Below are positions 10,023 through 21,420 of a stretch of DNA of 64,000 bases, one piece after another (within the stretch, counting starts at the first letter, position 1; the number at the start of each line of letters is the position of its first letter). The notes beneath the pieces were generated by a model. The model was not told the DNA's origin, searched no databases, and saw only the letters and a program-made list of their open reading frames with translations. The position numbers and the translations under genes are program-made. This DNA comes from Avena insularis (taxonomy: Eukaryota > Streptophyta > Magnoliopsida > Poales > Poaceae). The stretch lies in NCBI GenBank assembly GCA_023614405.1, contig CM042685.1, forward strand, positions 187,088,257 to 187,152,256, in the 5' to 3' direction.

Positions 10023-11892
10023 TGTAGGGGTTCGTAGCACGGAAAACAAAAAAATTCTACCGCATGCACACAAACAAGCCAAGATCTATCTACTAGATTG
10101 TAGCAACGAGTTGATAGAAGCACTCACCCTTGAAGATTCCAAAGCGGTTAATGAGAGCAGATTCTCATGGGTGATGTAAGCGTACACTTGCCGATCTCAA
10201 GATTGCGTAGACAATCCTTCCGGCGCTGCATTCCAACAGCGCTTCCGCAGTCGGTCACACGTTCGGTACTCGATGAAGACCTTCTTCTCCCCCTCTTCTA
10301 GTAGGCAGCGGAGGTTGTAGTTCTCTCCTCGCGATTCCGGTAGCACGATGGCATCATGTCGGAAGTAGAGGGAAGATCCCGCAGGGCTTCGCCTAAGCCG
10401 GATGCGAGTTATGGTGGATTAGGGTTTCCTGAAAATCTAGGGTTTAGAGATCTGGGAGGAGGAGGAGGTGTCGGCGGTGGCTATGGCGGCGGCGGCGCGC
10501 GGTCGGCGGCTTGGGCGCGGCGGCGGCGGCTTGGATTGGGGAGGGCTAGGGCTTGTGTTGTGTTGGGGCAGCCCTCCCCCTTTATTTATGAGAGGGGGGC
10601 AGCCTTGGGAGGGGTGGGTTTGAATCCAAACCCAAACCCAAGTTGGATTGAGAGAAGGACTTGTTTCTTCTCCCACTAGGAAACCATTGTTCCAGTTTGA
10701 CTTTTCAAACTTCCCGTTTGACTTTCAATTTAGAGCTTTATTTCTCTCTTGCAAATGCCAACACCAAGTGACCTAGGATATGATCCGATCATTCCACATA
10801 TCCATGAAACATTCATGGACCATTCCCCTTCCGGTCCGGTGAACCTTCTATACCCTTCTAGAACCTCTCCGATGAAATCATCGGAAACTTTCCCGAACTC
10901 CGAAATAGGACTTTCCTTATATGAATCTTAGTCTCCGGACCATCCTGGATCTCCTCGTGATATCCCGGATCCCATCCGAGACTCCGAACAACATTCGGTA
11001 TTCCTACTAACATTCCATATCTACTAAACAACATCGAATCCTTAAGTGTGTCTCCCTACGGTTCGTGAATTACGCGGACATGACCGAGACACTTCTCCGA
11101 TCAATAACCAATAGAGGAATCTGGAAATTCATATGGCTCCCACATATTTCAACGATTACTTTGCGATCGAATGAACCACTTACACCAATTTCCTTTTGTC
11201 TCACAATAGTTTACTTATCCGAGATTTTGATCATCGGTATCTCTACATACCTAGTTCAACCTTGTTACTGATAAGTACTCTTTTCTCGTTCCCGTGATAT
11301 GTGATCCCTTGTGAGCCAGTCACATGCTTGCAAGCCAATTGGATGACATTCCACCGAGAGGGCCCAGAGTATATCTATCTATCATATGGATGGACAAATC
11401 CCACTCTTGATCCATGTGCCTCAACCCATACTTTCCGAACACTCAATGCCACCTTTATAGCCACCCAGTTATGGTGTGGTGTTTGATGTCATCAAAGAAT
11501 CCTTCCGTTGATGGTGATTAGAATGATCTCATGGTCGAAGGAATTTAGGTTACTATGTATCAGAAAGCTTATAGCAAACAAACTATTAAAATGACTTGAT
11601 CTTTATGCTACGCTTATCTATAGGAGTATGTCCATCATACCATTCTCCTAATGGTATGATCTTGTTATTAACAACATCTCAATGTCCATGATCAAGAAAC
11701 CATGATCATCTATTAATCAACAAGCTAGTATTACAAAGAGGCTTTACCAAGGACTCTAATTTAGTTTACAAATCACACAAGTATTAATGTTTCCGGTTAA
11801 TACAATTATATCATGAATGTAAACATTTATCATAAACACAAAGATATAATAATAACCACTTTTATTATTGCCTCTAGGGCATATCTCCAACA
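10023..11892 (-). repeat. 3' LTR of the outer Angela element (1870 bp)
   Basis: The LTR runs from TGTAGGGG (10023) to CTCCAACA (11892). A TATA-like box in element sense (cataaataaagg) lies on the minus strand near 10578-10589. It matches the other LTR (17084-18400 plus 27103-27149) except for a deletion of roughly half a kilobase in that copy. Confidence 0.95.
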
Positions 11893-11926
11893 GTCTCACA
11901 CTTGCACTAGAGTCAACTAATCTAGA
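11893..11926 (-). promoter_or_regulatory. Polypurine tract region of the outer Angela element
   Basis: On the minus strand the LTR is preceded by GACTCTAGTGCAAGTGTGAGAC, the usual Angela polypurine-tract context (one purine interrupted relative to the copy at 25211-25219). Confidence 0.7.
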
Positions 11927-14512
11927 TTACATGGTAATATACCGAACACCCATGGCGGTTTGGTGTTGGTCATGTTTTGCCCTCGGGAGAGGTTTAGTCA
12001 ACGGATCCGCCACATTCAGATCCGTGTGTACTTTGCAAATCTTTATGTCACCATCTTGGACATGCTCTCGAATAGCGTGAAAACTTAGCTTGATGTGCTT
12101 CAGCTTCTTGTGTGACCTTGGTTCTTGCGCATTGGCTATGGCGCCCATGTTATCACAGTAGATAGACATTGGGTCCAGCGCACTTGGAACCACACCGAAC
12201 TCTGTAATGAACTCCTTCATCCATATCGCCTCTTGTGAAGCCTCTGAAGCTGCTATGTATTCCGATTTAGTTGAAGATCTCGCCACAACGCTTTGCTTTG
12301 CACTCCTCCAGCTAACTGATGCACCATTCAAAGTAAATACGTATCCAGATTAAGATTTAGAATCATCCAGATCGGTGTTCCAACTAAAGTCGGTGTAACC
12401 ATTAACAACGAGCTGTTCATCACCTCCATAATAAAGAACCATATCCTTAGTTCTTCTCAAGTACTTAAGGATGTTTTTGACCGCTATCCAATGATCCACT
12501 CTTGGATAACTTTGATATCTGCTAGTCAAACTAACAGCATACGCAATGTCGGGTCTAGTACATAGCATGGCATACATTAGAGATCCTATGGCTGAGGCAT
12601 AGGGAGTCTTACTCATCCTTTCTCTATCTTCTGTCGTTGCTGGACTTTGAGTTTTACTCAAGGTCGTATTGGAAAACATGGGCAAGAACCCTTTCTTGCT
12701 ATCTTCCATTCCAAACCTCTTTAGAACTTTGTCCAAATATGTACTCTGTGACAATGACATTAGGCGCCTCGATCTATCTCTATAAATCTTTATGCCTAAT
12801 ATATAAGATGCTTCGCCAAGATCTTTCATTGAAAAACTATTATTCAAATAATTCTTGACACTATTAAGAAGGTCTACATCATTCCCAATCAACAATATGT
12901 CATCTACATATAGTATTAAGAATGCTACAGAACTGCCACTCACTTTCTTGTAAATACAAGCTTCTCCATAAGTTTGTATAAAACCAAAACTTTTGATTAC
13001 CTTATAAAAATGTTTATTCCAACTTCGGGATGCTTGCTTCAATCCATATATGGACCGTTGAAGTTTGCATACCTTGTTAGCATCTTTAGGATCGATAAAA
13101 CCTTTGGGTTGCATCATATACAACTCTTCATCAATGTCTCCATTGAGGAACACCGTTTTGACATCCATCTGCCATATCTCATAATCATAATATGCAGCGA
13201 TTGCTAACATAATCCTCACATACTTTAGCTTCTCTACTGGTGAGAAAGTCTCATCGTAGTCAACTCCTTGAATTTGTCGAAACCCTTTTGTGACAAGTCA
13301 AGCTTTATAGACAGTAATATTACCATCAGCATCTGTTTTCTTCTTGAAAATCCATTTGTTCTCGACAGCCTTCCGGCCATCCGGTAAGTCCACCAAAGTC
13401 CATACTTGGTTTTCGTACATGGATCCAATCTCGGATTTCATGGCCTCTTGCCATTTATTGGAATCTGGGCTCATCATCACTTCCTCATATGTCGCAGGGT
13501 CATCGGTGTTGTCCACCAACATGACACTCATAACGGGATCATACCAATTAGGAGTAGTACGAGTTCTCGTTGACCTGCGAGGTTCTGTAGTAACTTCAAC
13601 TGAAGTTTCATGATAAACATCATTAGCTTCCTCTCTTATTGGTGCAGGCGCCACAGGAACTACTTCTGGTGTTGCGCCACTCGCAAGTTCGAGAGAAGGT
13701 TCATCAACCTCGTCGAGTTCTACTTTTCTTCCAGTCACTTCTTTCGAGAGAAACTCCTTCTCTAAAAAGGATCCATTCTTGGCAACGAAGATTTTGCCCT
13801 CGGATCTATGATAGAAGGTATACCCAATGGTTTCCTTCGGGTATCCTATGAAGACGCATTTTTCGCTTTGGGTTCAATCTTGTCCGGCTGTAACTTCTTT
13901 ACATAAGCTTCGCAACCCCAAACTTTAAGGAACAACAATTTAGGTTTCTTCCCAAACCATAATTCATATGGTGTCGTTTCAATGGATTTAGATGGTGCCC
14001 TATTTAAAGTGAATGCGGTTGTTTCTAATGCATAACCCCAAAAAGATAGCGGTAAATCTATAAGTGACATCATAGAACGAACCATATCTAAGAGAGTTTG
14101 ATTTCGACATTCGGACACACCATTACGCTGTGGTGTTCCTGGTGGTGTCAATTGTGAAAGTATTCCGCATTTCTTCAAATGATCGCCAAACTCGTAACTT
14201 AGATATTCACCTCCACGATCAGAACGTAGAAATTTAATCTTCTTGTTACGTTGATTCTCTACCTCACTTTGAAATTCCTTAAACTTCTCGAAAGTTTCGG
14301 ACTTATGTTTCATGAAATAGATATACCCATATATACTCAAGTCATCCGTGAAGGTAAGAACATAACGATAACCACCGCACGATGTTACACTCATTGGGCC
14401 ACACACATCGGTATGTATGATTTCCAATAAGTCCGTAGCTCGCTCCATCATACAATAAAATGGAGTCTTAGTCATTTTACCCATCAGACATGCTTCACAT
14501 CTTTAAAGTGAT
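11927..14512 (-). pseudogene. pol: Angela integrase, reverse transcriptase and RNase H (pol), lightly broken
   Basis: Reading right to left, the pre-integrase tail ends near 14503 with a stop before CEACLMGKM. The integrase (14484-13846) shows HTDVCGP, FTDDLS, LRSDRGGEY and the NGVSE block, so all DDE residues are present. A one-base loss near 13852 shifts frame. The C-domain and RT then continue from about 13850; a CGA-to-TGA type stop at 13298-13300 interrupts YKA*LVTKG. RT 13297-12350 keeps QMDVKT and the catalytic YVDDILLIGND. A CAA-to-TAA type stop at 12350-12352 separates RNase H (12331-11927), which keeps SSTKSEYIAASE, DNMGAIA and ADPLTKPLP. Four small lesions disable an otherwise complete pol. 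Confidence 0.92.
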
Positions 14513-14641
14513 TCGAAATCAAGTGATTCAAGAAGTCCATCGGAATGGAGTTTCTTCATAAGCTTCACTCCAATGTGACCAAGACGATAGTGCCACACAT
14601 AGGTCGAGTTATCACTCAATTTCAAACGTTTAGCTTCAATG

Positions 14642-15080
14642 TTAATGTGTGTATTTCCACAATCGAGATTCAATACCATTTATCAAAGGTGCATGTGCAT
14701 AAAACATATTACTCATATAAATCGAACAACCATAATTCTCAGACTTAAACAAGTAACCGTCTCGCAATAAACATGATCCATATATAATGTTCATGCTCAA
14801 CGCAGGCACCAAATAACAATTATTTAAGTATAAAACTAATCCCGATGGTAGATGAAGAGGTAGCGTGCCGACCGCGATCACATCAACCTTTGATCCATTT
14901 CCAACACGCATCGTCACCTCGTTCTTCACTAGCTTCCGTTTATTCTGCAAGACTGCACATTTGAGTTACAAATATGAGCAACAGAACCAAAGATTCAAAT
15001 ACCTGGCACTACTACAGTACTAGTGAGATACACATCAATAACATGTATATCGGATATACCTTTCTTTTTTATGTTGCCGT
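14642..15080 (-). pseudogene. Angela protease region, active site lost
   Basis: The downstream half of the protease is open at 14950-14642 (VGNGSKVDVIAVGTLPLHLP, LNNCYLVPALSMNII). Upstream, near 14960-14990, the segment before GSVAHICNS should carry the catalytic DTG; it reads GI*IFGS, so both the Asp and the frame are lost. The zinc-knuckle segment near 15090-15144 is also frameshifted, losing its second Cys. Maturation of the polyprotein would fail. Confidence 0.8.
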
Positions 15081-15144
15081 TCTTCAAATCCGACAAGTAC
15101 TTTGGGCAATTCCGCTCAAAGGACCTTCTCCCTTGTAAAAGCAC

Positions 15145-15894
15145 TCAAGATATCGGCTTAGGCCCAGCCTTGGTCTTCTTCGCCGGCACGGAAACTTTCT
15201 TACCGCCCTTGTTGAAGTTTCCCTTTTTCTTAGACTTGCCTTGCTTTTTGAATTTTGTGGTCTTATTGACCAACAACACTTGGTGCTCTTTCTTGATCTC
15301 CACTTCTGCAGATTTCAACATGGAGAAGAGTTCTGGCAACGTCTTATCCATGTTTTGCATATTGTAGTTCATCACAAAGTTTTTGTAACATGGTGGCAGT
15401 GATTGGAGGACACAGTGAATCCCCAAAGAATTAGGAACCACTACACCCAAACTTTGGAGTTTATTTGCGTGCCCAGACATCTTAAGAACGTGCGCACTGA
15501 CGGAGCTGCCCTCTTCCATCTTGCAGTTAAAGAACTTTTCATAAGCCTCATAACTCTCAACTGCCGCATGAGCCTCAAATATCATTTTGAGTTCACGGAC
15601 AATATCATGTGGGTCATGGTTCCCAAACCTTTTCTGAAGCTCCGATTCCAAACCATACAAGATATCACCTTTGAACCGTGGATCTTGATTCTTCCGAGTG
15701 AGGTAAACATTCTTTACTTCATTGGTAGCAGTAGCTGCAGGCGGGTCACCCAGCGGTGCATCCAGCACATAGGTCAAATTACCAGCATTGAGGACAATCC
15801 ACAAATTGCGGAACCAATCCGTGAAGTTGCTTCCATTGTTTTTCAACTTTTCTTTCTCTAGGAACACATTAAAATTGATGGTAGGGGCCGCCAT
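15145..15894 (-). CDS. gag: Angela gag, capsid portion
   Basis: I chose the ATG at 15894 (MAAPTINFN), the canonical Angela/BARE Gag start, rather than the in-frame ATG seven codons upstream. The 249-codon frame includes NNGSNFTDWFRNLWIVL, the UBN2-type capsid core (AYEKFFNCKMEEGSSVSAHVLKM-like helix; LPPCYKNFVMNYNMQ) and a C-terminal basic run (KKQGKSKKKGNFNKGGKK) that leads into the nucleocapsid. The frame ends at 15145 because the zinc knuckle just after it is frameshifted, so the product would be a Gag lacking its RNA-binding knuckle. The capsid part itself has no stop. Confidence 0.88.
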   Translation of the reverse strand: MAAPTINFNVFLEKEKLKNNGSNFTDWFRNLWIVLNAGNLTYVLDAPLGDPPAATATNEVKNVYLTRKNQDPRFKGDILYGLESELQKRFGNHDPHDIVRELKMIFEAHAAVESYEAYEKFFNCKMEEGSSVSAHVLKMSGHANKLQSLGVVVPNSLGIHCVLQSLPPCYKNFVMNYNMQNMDKTLPELFSMLKSAEVEIKKEHQVLLVNKTTKFKKQGKSKKKGNFNKGGKKVSVPAKKTKAGPKPIS

Positions 15895-17070
15895 TGATCT
15901 ACAACATATTTGCAATAGTTTAGACTAAGTTTATGACAAATTGAGTTCTAATTAATAGTTAAATTAATCTAGGTGAACTCCCACTCAAAACAATATCCCT
16001 CAAATTGTTTTAGTGATCACACGAACCAAATCCACCACATCAAAACCGATCATCACGAGAGTTGATGTAGCTTCAATGGCGAACAATCAACATGTTCATC
16101 ATGTCTACTATATGACTCATGCTTTACCTTTCGGTGATCCGTGTTCCGAGACCATGTCTGTACATGCTAGGCTCGTCAAGATCAAACCTTAGCTTCCGCA
16201 TGAGCAAATCTGGCTTCCTCACATTGTATACACTCGCAGAATCTAACTCACCCGATCATCACGTGGTGCTTCGAAACAACGAGCTTTAGCAACGGTGCTT
16301 ACTAAGGATGAACACTTTAAAACTTGAAATTGTGTGCTTGAGGGATCATCTTATAATGCTACCGTCATAAACTAAGCAATACAAGATGCATAAAGGATTA
16401 ACATCACATGCAATTCATAATATGTGATATGATATGGCCTTTCTTCTTGTGCTTCCGATCTCCATCTTCAAGAACAAACATGATCTCCATCATCACCGGT
16501 ATGGCGTCAAGGTCAATGGCACCGTTTCATGGTTCTCGTACACTAGCTTCAACTATTACAACTACTTTGAATAGACACGCAGGCCTTAACGGAATTTAAA
16601 AGACAACCATATGGCTCCTGCCGGTTGCCAACTTACAATAAGGAACATTGCATACATCATATATAATCACAATCATGGCCATATCACATCATAGCACACC
16701 CCTACAAAACAAAGTTAGACGCCTCTAATTTTATTTGCATATTTTACATGGTTTGGGGCTTTCAATAAGTGTCGTTCTAACTTACGAACAAGAACCACAA
16801 CGTTGATGCTTGAACTATCAAGTGCCCGTTGTAAATTGAATCTATACTATGATGGGAGAGACAGACACCCGCAAAGCCACTTATGCAATACAAGTTGCAT
16901 GTTGACGTGGAGCAAGTCTCATGAACGATGTCATGTAAGGTTAGCCCGGGCCGCTTCATCCCATCATACCGCAAGATGCAAAGTACACAAAAAGCAATTG
17001 ATAATAAAAGCACCACCGCCCACAAAGACCATTGTGTTCTACTCGTGCAACAGATCTACATATAGACACG
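15895..17070 (-). other. Untranslated leader of the outer Angela element
   Basis: About 1.2 kb between gag and the primer site, without a supported reading frame. It matches in inverse orientation the leader of the nested element (20263-21420), including the stretch around 16415-16500 versus 20815-20910. Confidence 0.85.
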
Positions 17071-17082
17071 GCTCTGATACCA
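17071..17082 (-). promoter_or_regulatory. Primer binding site, initiator tRNA-Met
   Basis: Minus-strand TGGTATCAGAGC, complementary to the 3' end of plant initiator tRNA-Met, one base inside the LTR at 17084. It primes minus-strand cDNA synthesis. Confidence 0.93.
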
Positions 17083-17083
17083 C

Positions 17084-18400
17084 TGTAGGGGTTCGTAGCA
17101 TGGAAAACAAAAAAATTCTACTGCATGCACAAAACGAGCCAAGATCTATCTACTAGATTGTAGCAACGAGTCGATAGAAGCACTCACCCTCGAAGATTCC
17201 AAAGCGGTTAACGAGAGCAGATTCTCGTGGGTGATGTAGTCGTACACTTGCCGATCTCAAGATCGCGTAGACGGTCCTTCCGGTGCTGCGTTCCGGCAGC
17301 GCTTCCACAGTCGGTCACACGTTTGGTACTCGATGAAGACATTCCTCTCCCTTGTTCCAGCAGGCAGCAGAGGTTGTAGTTCTCTCCTCGCGATTCCGGC
17401 AGCATGACGGCGTGGTGTCGGAAGTAGAGGGAAGATCCCGCAGGGCTTCGCCTAAGCCGGATGCGAGTTATGGTGGATTAGGGTTTCCCGGAAATCTATG
17501 GTTTAGAGATCTGGGAGGAGGAGGTTTTGGTGGCGGCTAGGGCAGCGGCGACGAGCCGGCGGCAGCGCGAGGCGGCGGCGGTGCGGGCGGCGGCTTGGGC
17601 GCGGCGGCGGCGGCTTGGCTCGGGGAGGGCTAGGGCTTGTGTTGTGTTGGGGCAGCCCCCCTCAATTTATGAGAGGGGGCAGCCTGGGAGGGGTGGGTTT
17701 GAATCCAAACCCAAACCCAAGTTGGATTGAGAGAAGGACTTGTTTCTTCTCCCACTAGGAAACCATTGTTCTAGTTTGACTTTTCAAACTTCCCGTTTGA
17801 CTTTCAATTTAGAGCTTTATTTCTCTCTTGCAAATGCCAACACCAAGTGACCTAGGATATGATCCGATCATTCAACATATCCATGAAACATTCATGGACC
17901 ATTCCTCTTCCGGTCCGGTGAACCTTCTAGACCCTTCTAGAACCTCTCCGATGAAATCATCGGAAACTTTCCCGAACTCCGAAATAGGACTTTCCTTATA
18001 TGAATCTTATTCTCCGGACCATTTCGGATCTCCTCGTGATATCCTGGATCCCATCCGAGACTCCGAACAACATTCGGTATTCCTACTAACATTCCATATC
18101 TACTAAACAACATCGAATCCTTAAGTGTGTCTCCCTACGGTTCGTGAATTACGCGGACATGACCGAGACACTTCTCCGATCAATAACCAATAGAGGAATC
18201 TGGAAATTCATATTCCACATATTTCAGCGATTACTTTGCGATCGAATGAACCACTTACATCGACACCAATTTCCTTTTGTCTCATGATAGTTTACTTATC
18301 CGAGGTTTGATGAATTTGGTATCTAGCATACCTAGTTCAACCTTATTTAATACTATTATAGCATGAATGTAAACATTTATCATAAACACAAAGATATAAT
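17084..18400 (-). repeat. 5' LTR of the outer Angela element, main part (split by nested insertion)
   Basis: Starts TGTAGGGG at 17084 next to the primer site and is interrupted at 18400 by the nested element; the remaining 47 bp lie at 27103-27149. Near 18343 about 0.5 kb of U3 found in the other LTR (roughly 11268-11800) is missing. 18396-18400 is the left ATAAT duplication. Confidence 0.94.
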
Positions 18401-20248
18401 TGTTGGAGATATGCCCAAGAGGCAATAATAAAGTGGTTATTATGATAAATGTTTACATACCATGCTATAATTGTATAAACCGGAAACATTAATACTTGTG
18501 TGATTTGTAAACATAAAAGAGTCCCTACTAAAGCCTCTTGTTAAACTAGCTTGTTGGTTAATATATGATCATGGTTTCCTGATCATGAACATAGAGATGT
18601 TATTAACAACAGGATCATATCGTTAGGAGAATGATGTGATGGACATACTCCTATAGATAAGCGTAGCATAAAGATCAAGTCATTTCAATAGTTCAATTGC
18701 TATATGCTTTCTGATACATAGTAACCTAATTCCTTCAACCATGAGATCATGCATATCACCTTTACCGGATGGATGCTTTGATGTCATCAAACACCACACC
18801 GTAATAGGTGGCTATAAAAGTGGCATTGAGTGTTCAGAAAGTATTGGTTGAAACACATGGATCAAGAGTGGGATTTGTCCATCCATATGACGGATAGATA
18901 TACTGGGCCCTCTCGAAATGTCATCCAATTAGCTTGCAAGCATGTGACTGGCTCACAAGGGATCACATATCACGGAACGAGAAAAGAGTATTTATCAAGA
19001 ACGAGGTTGAACTAGGTATGCAGATACCGACGCATCATAACCTGGATAAGTAACATATCGTGAGACAAAGGGAAATTGGTATCGTATGTAAGTGGTTCAT
19101 TCGACGCAAAGTAATCGAGAAATATGTGGGAGCCATATGAATTTCCAGATTCCTCTATTGGTTATTGTTCGGAGAAGTGTCTCGATCATGTCCAGATAAT
19201 TCACGAACCGTAGGGAGACACACTTAAGGATTCGACGTTGTTTGAGTAGTTATGGTATTATGAGAAAGAGACCAATGTTGTTCGAGTCTTGATGGGATCC
19301 GGATATCACGAGGAGATCCGGAATGGTCCGGAGAATAAGATTCATATAAGGAAAGTCCCATTTCGAGTTGGGGAATGGTTCCGTGTTTTCATCGGGAATA
19401 TTCTAGAAGGTCCTGAATGTCCCAGACTCGGGGGAAGGGTACATGAATGTGTCATTGTAAGTTGGAATGATTGCATCATGTACTAAGTGTTCTTGCTGTC
19501 CCAAATAAAGGATTAAATTAAATCCTAAATTGAAAAGTCAAACGGCTAGTTTGAAAGTCAAACGGCAATTTTGGGAAGTGGGAAAAGAGGAGGAGGTGAA
19601 GCCGAGTTGGGAGGAGTCCTCCCAAGCCGCGCCCACCAAGCCGAGTTGGGGAGGGACTCCACTCCCTCCCCTTGGCCGGCCAGCCCCTCCCACCTATATA
19701 AGGAGGGGCAGGGCTCCCTCCTAGACACACAAGTTTCCACCTCTAATCTCCGGTTTAGAGCCGTTTTGGTTTAGAGCTTCTAATTGCTTTAGCCGGTTTA
19801 GAGCCTTCTAATTGGTTTAGAGCCTTCTAATTGGTGTGTCTAATTACTAGACCACTAATAGCCTCTCTCATAAGCTCCACCATACTCGCACCGCTTAAGG
19901 CGAAAGCCTGCTGGATTTCCTCTACTTAGGTACCACGCCGTTGTCAGCCGAAATCACGAGGAGAGTGCTACAACCTCCGCTGCCTGGAACAAGGAGAGGA
20001 AGGTCTTCGCCGAGTACCGAACGATGTGACCGACTGGAGCGCCGTTAGGAACGTATGTCGGAAGGATCGCTACGCGATCTTGAGATCGGAAAGAGTACGA
20101 CTACATCATCCACGAGAATCGCTCTCGTTAACCGCTGGAATCTTGGTGAGTTCCTCTATCGACTCGTTGCTACAATCTAGTAGATAGATCTTGGCTTGTT
20201 TGTTTGTATGCGTAGAAAATTTTGTTTTCCATGCTACTAACCCCTACA
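18401..20248 (+). repeat. 5' LTR of the nested Angela element (1848 bp)
   Basis: TGTTGGAG...CCCCTACA, with a TATA box (ctatataagg) at 19694-19703. It differs from the 3' copy mainly by 1-4 bp indels. It faces the host LTR (17084-18400) head to head. Confidence 0.95.
19694..19703 (+). promoter_or_regulatory. LTR TATA box of the nested Angela element
   Basis: ctatataagg in the GC-rich part of the LTR; the same box is at 26528-26537 in the 3' LTR. Confidence 0.65.
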
Positions 20249-20250
20249 AG

Positions 20251-20262
20251 TGGTATCAGAGC
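20251..20262 (+). promoter_or_regulatory. Primer binding site, initiator tRNA-Met
   Basis: TGGTATCAGAGC lies two bases after the LTR end at 20248, intact. Confidence 0.94.
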
Positions 20263-21420
20263 CGTGTCTATATGTAGATCTGTTGACGAGTAGAACACAA
20301 TGGTCATTGTGGGCATTGATGCTTTATTGTAGATTGCTTTTTGTGTACTTTGCATCTAGCGGTATGTTGGGATGAAGCTACCGGGCTAACCTTACATGAC
20401 ATCGCTCATGAGACTTGCTCCACGCTGACATGCAACTTGTATTGCATAAGTGGCTCTGGTGCCTGCTTTCTCCTAGCATAGTTAAGATCCAATTTACAAC
20501 GGTAATCAACAATGCTAGTATCAATGTTGTGGTTCTTGTTCGTAAGTTAGAACGACACTTATTGAAAGCCCAAACCACGTGAAATATGCAAAGAAAGTAG
20601 AGGCGCCTAACTTGTTTTGCAGGGGTGCAAAAGGATATGATATGGCCATGATTGTGATTATATTTGATGTATGCAATGTTCCTTATTGTAAGTTGGCAAC
20701 GGCGAGAGCCATATGGTTGTCTTTAATTTTGTTAAGACCTGCGTGTCTATTCAAAGTAGTTGTAATAGTTGAAGCTGGTGGGCGACAACCATGAAGAAGC
20801 GTCATTGACCTTGATGCTATGCCGGTGATGATGGAGATCATGTTCGTGCTTGAAGATGGAGATCAAAAGCACAAAGAAGAAAGGCCATATCATATCACAT
20901 ATTATGAATTGCTCGTGATGTTAATCCTTTATGCATCTTGTATTGCTTAGTAGTACGACGGTAGCATTATAAGATGATCCCTCATGCACATAAATTTCAA
21001 GTTCTAAAGTGTTCACCCTTAGTATGCACCGCTGCTAAAGCTTGTCGCTTCAAGCACCACGTGATGATCGGGTGTCTTTGATTCCGGGTGAATACAACGT
21101 AAGCAAGCCAGATTTGCTTATGCGCGGTAGCTAAGGTTTGATCTTGACGAGCCTAGCATGTATAGACATGGCCTCGTGAACACGGATCACCGAAAGGTAG
21201 AGCATGAGTCATATAGTAGATATGATGAACATGTTGATTGTTCGCCATTGAAACTATATCAACTCTCGTGATGATCGGTTTTGATGTGGTGGATTTGGTT
21301 CATGTGATCACTAAAACAATGTGAGGGATGTTGTTTTAAGTGGGAGTTCACCTAGATTAATTTAATTATTAATTAGAACTCAATTTATCATAAACTAAAA
21401 TCAAAGTGTATTTGCATAGT
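20263..21420 (+). other. Untranslated leader of the nested Angela element
   Basis: Noncoding leader that mirrors 15895-17070. The place where the gag ATG should be (near 21430) reads catt, so the start codon is lost. Confidence 0.8.
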
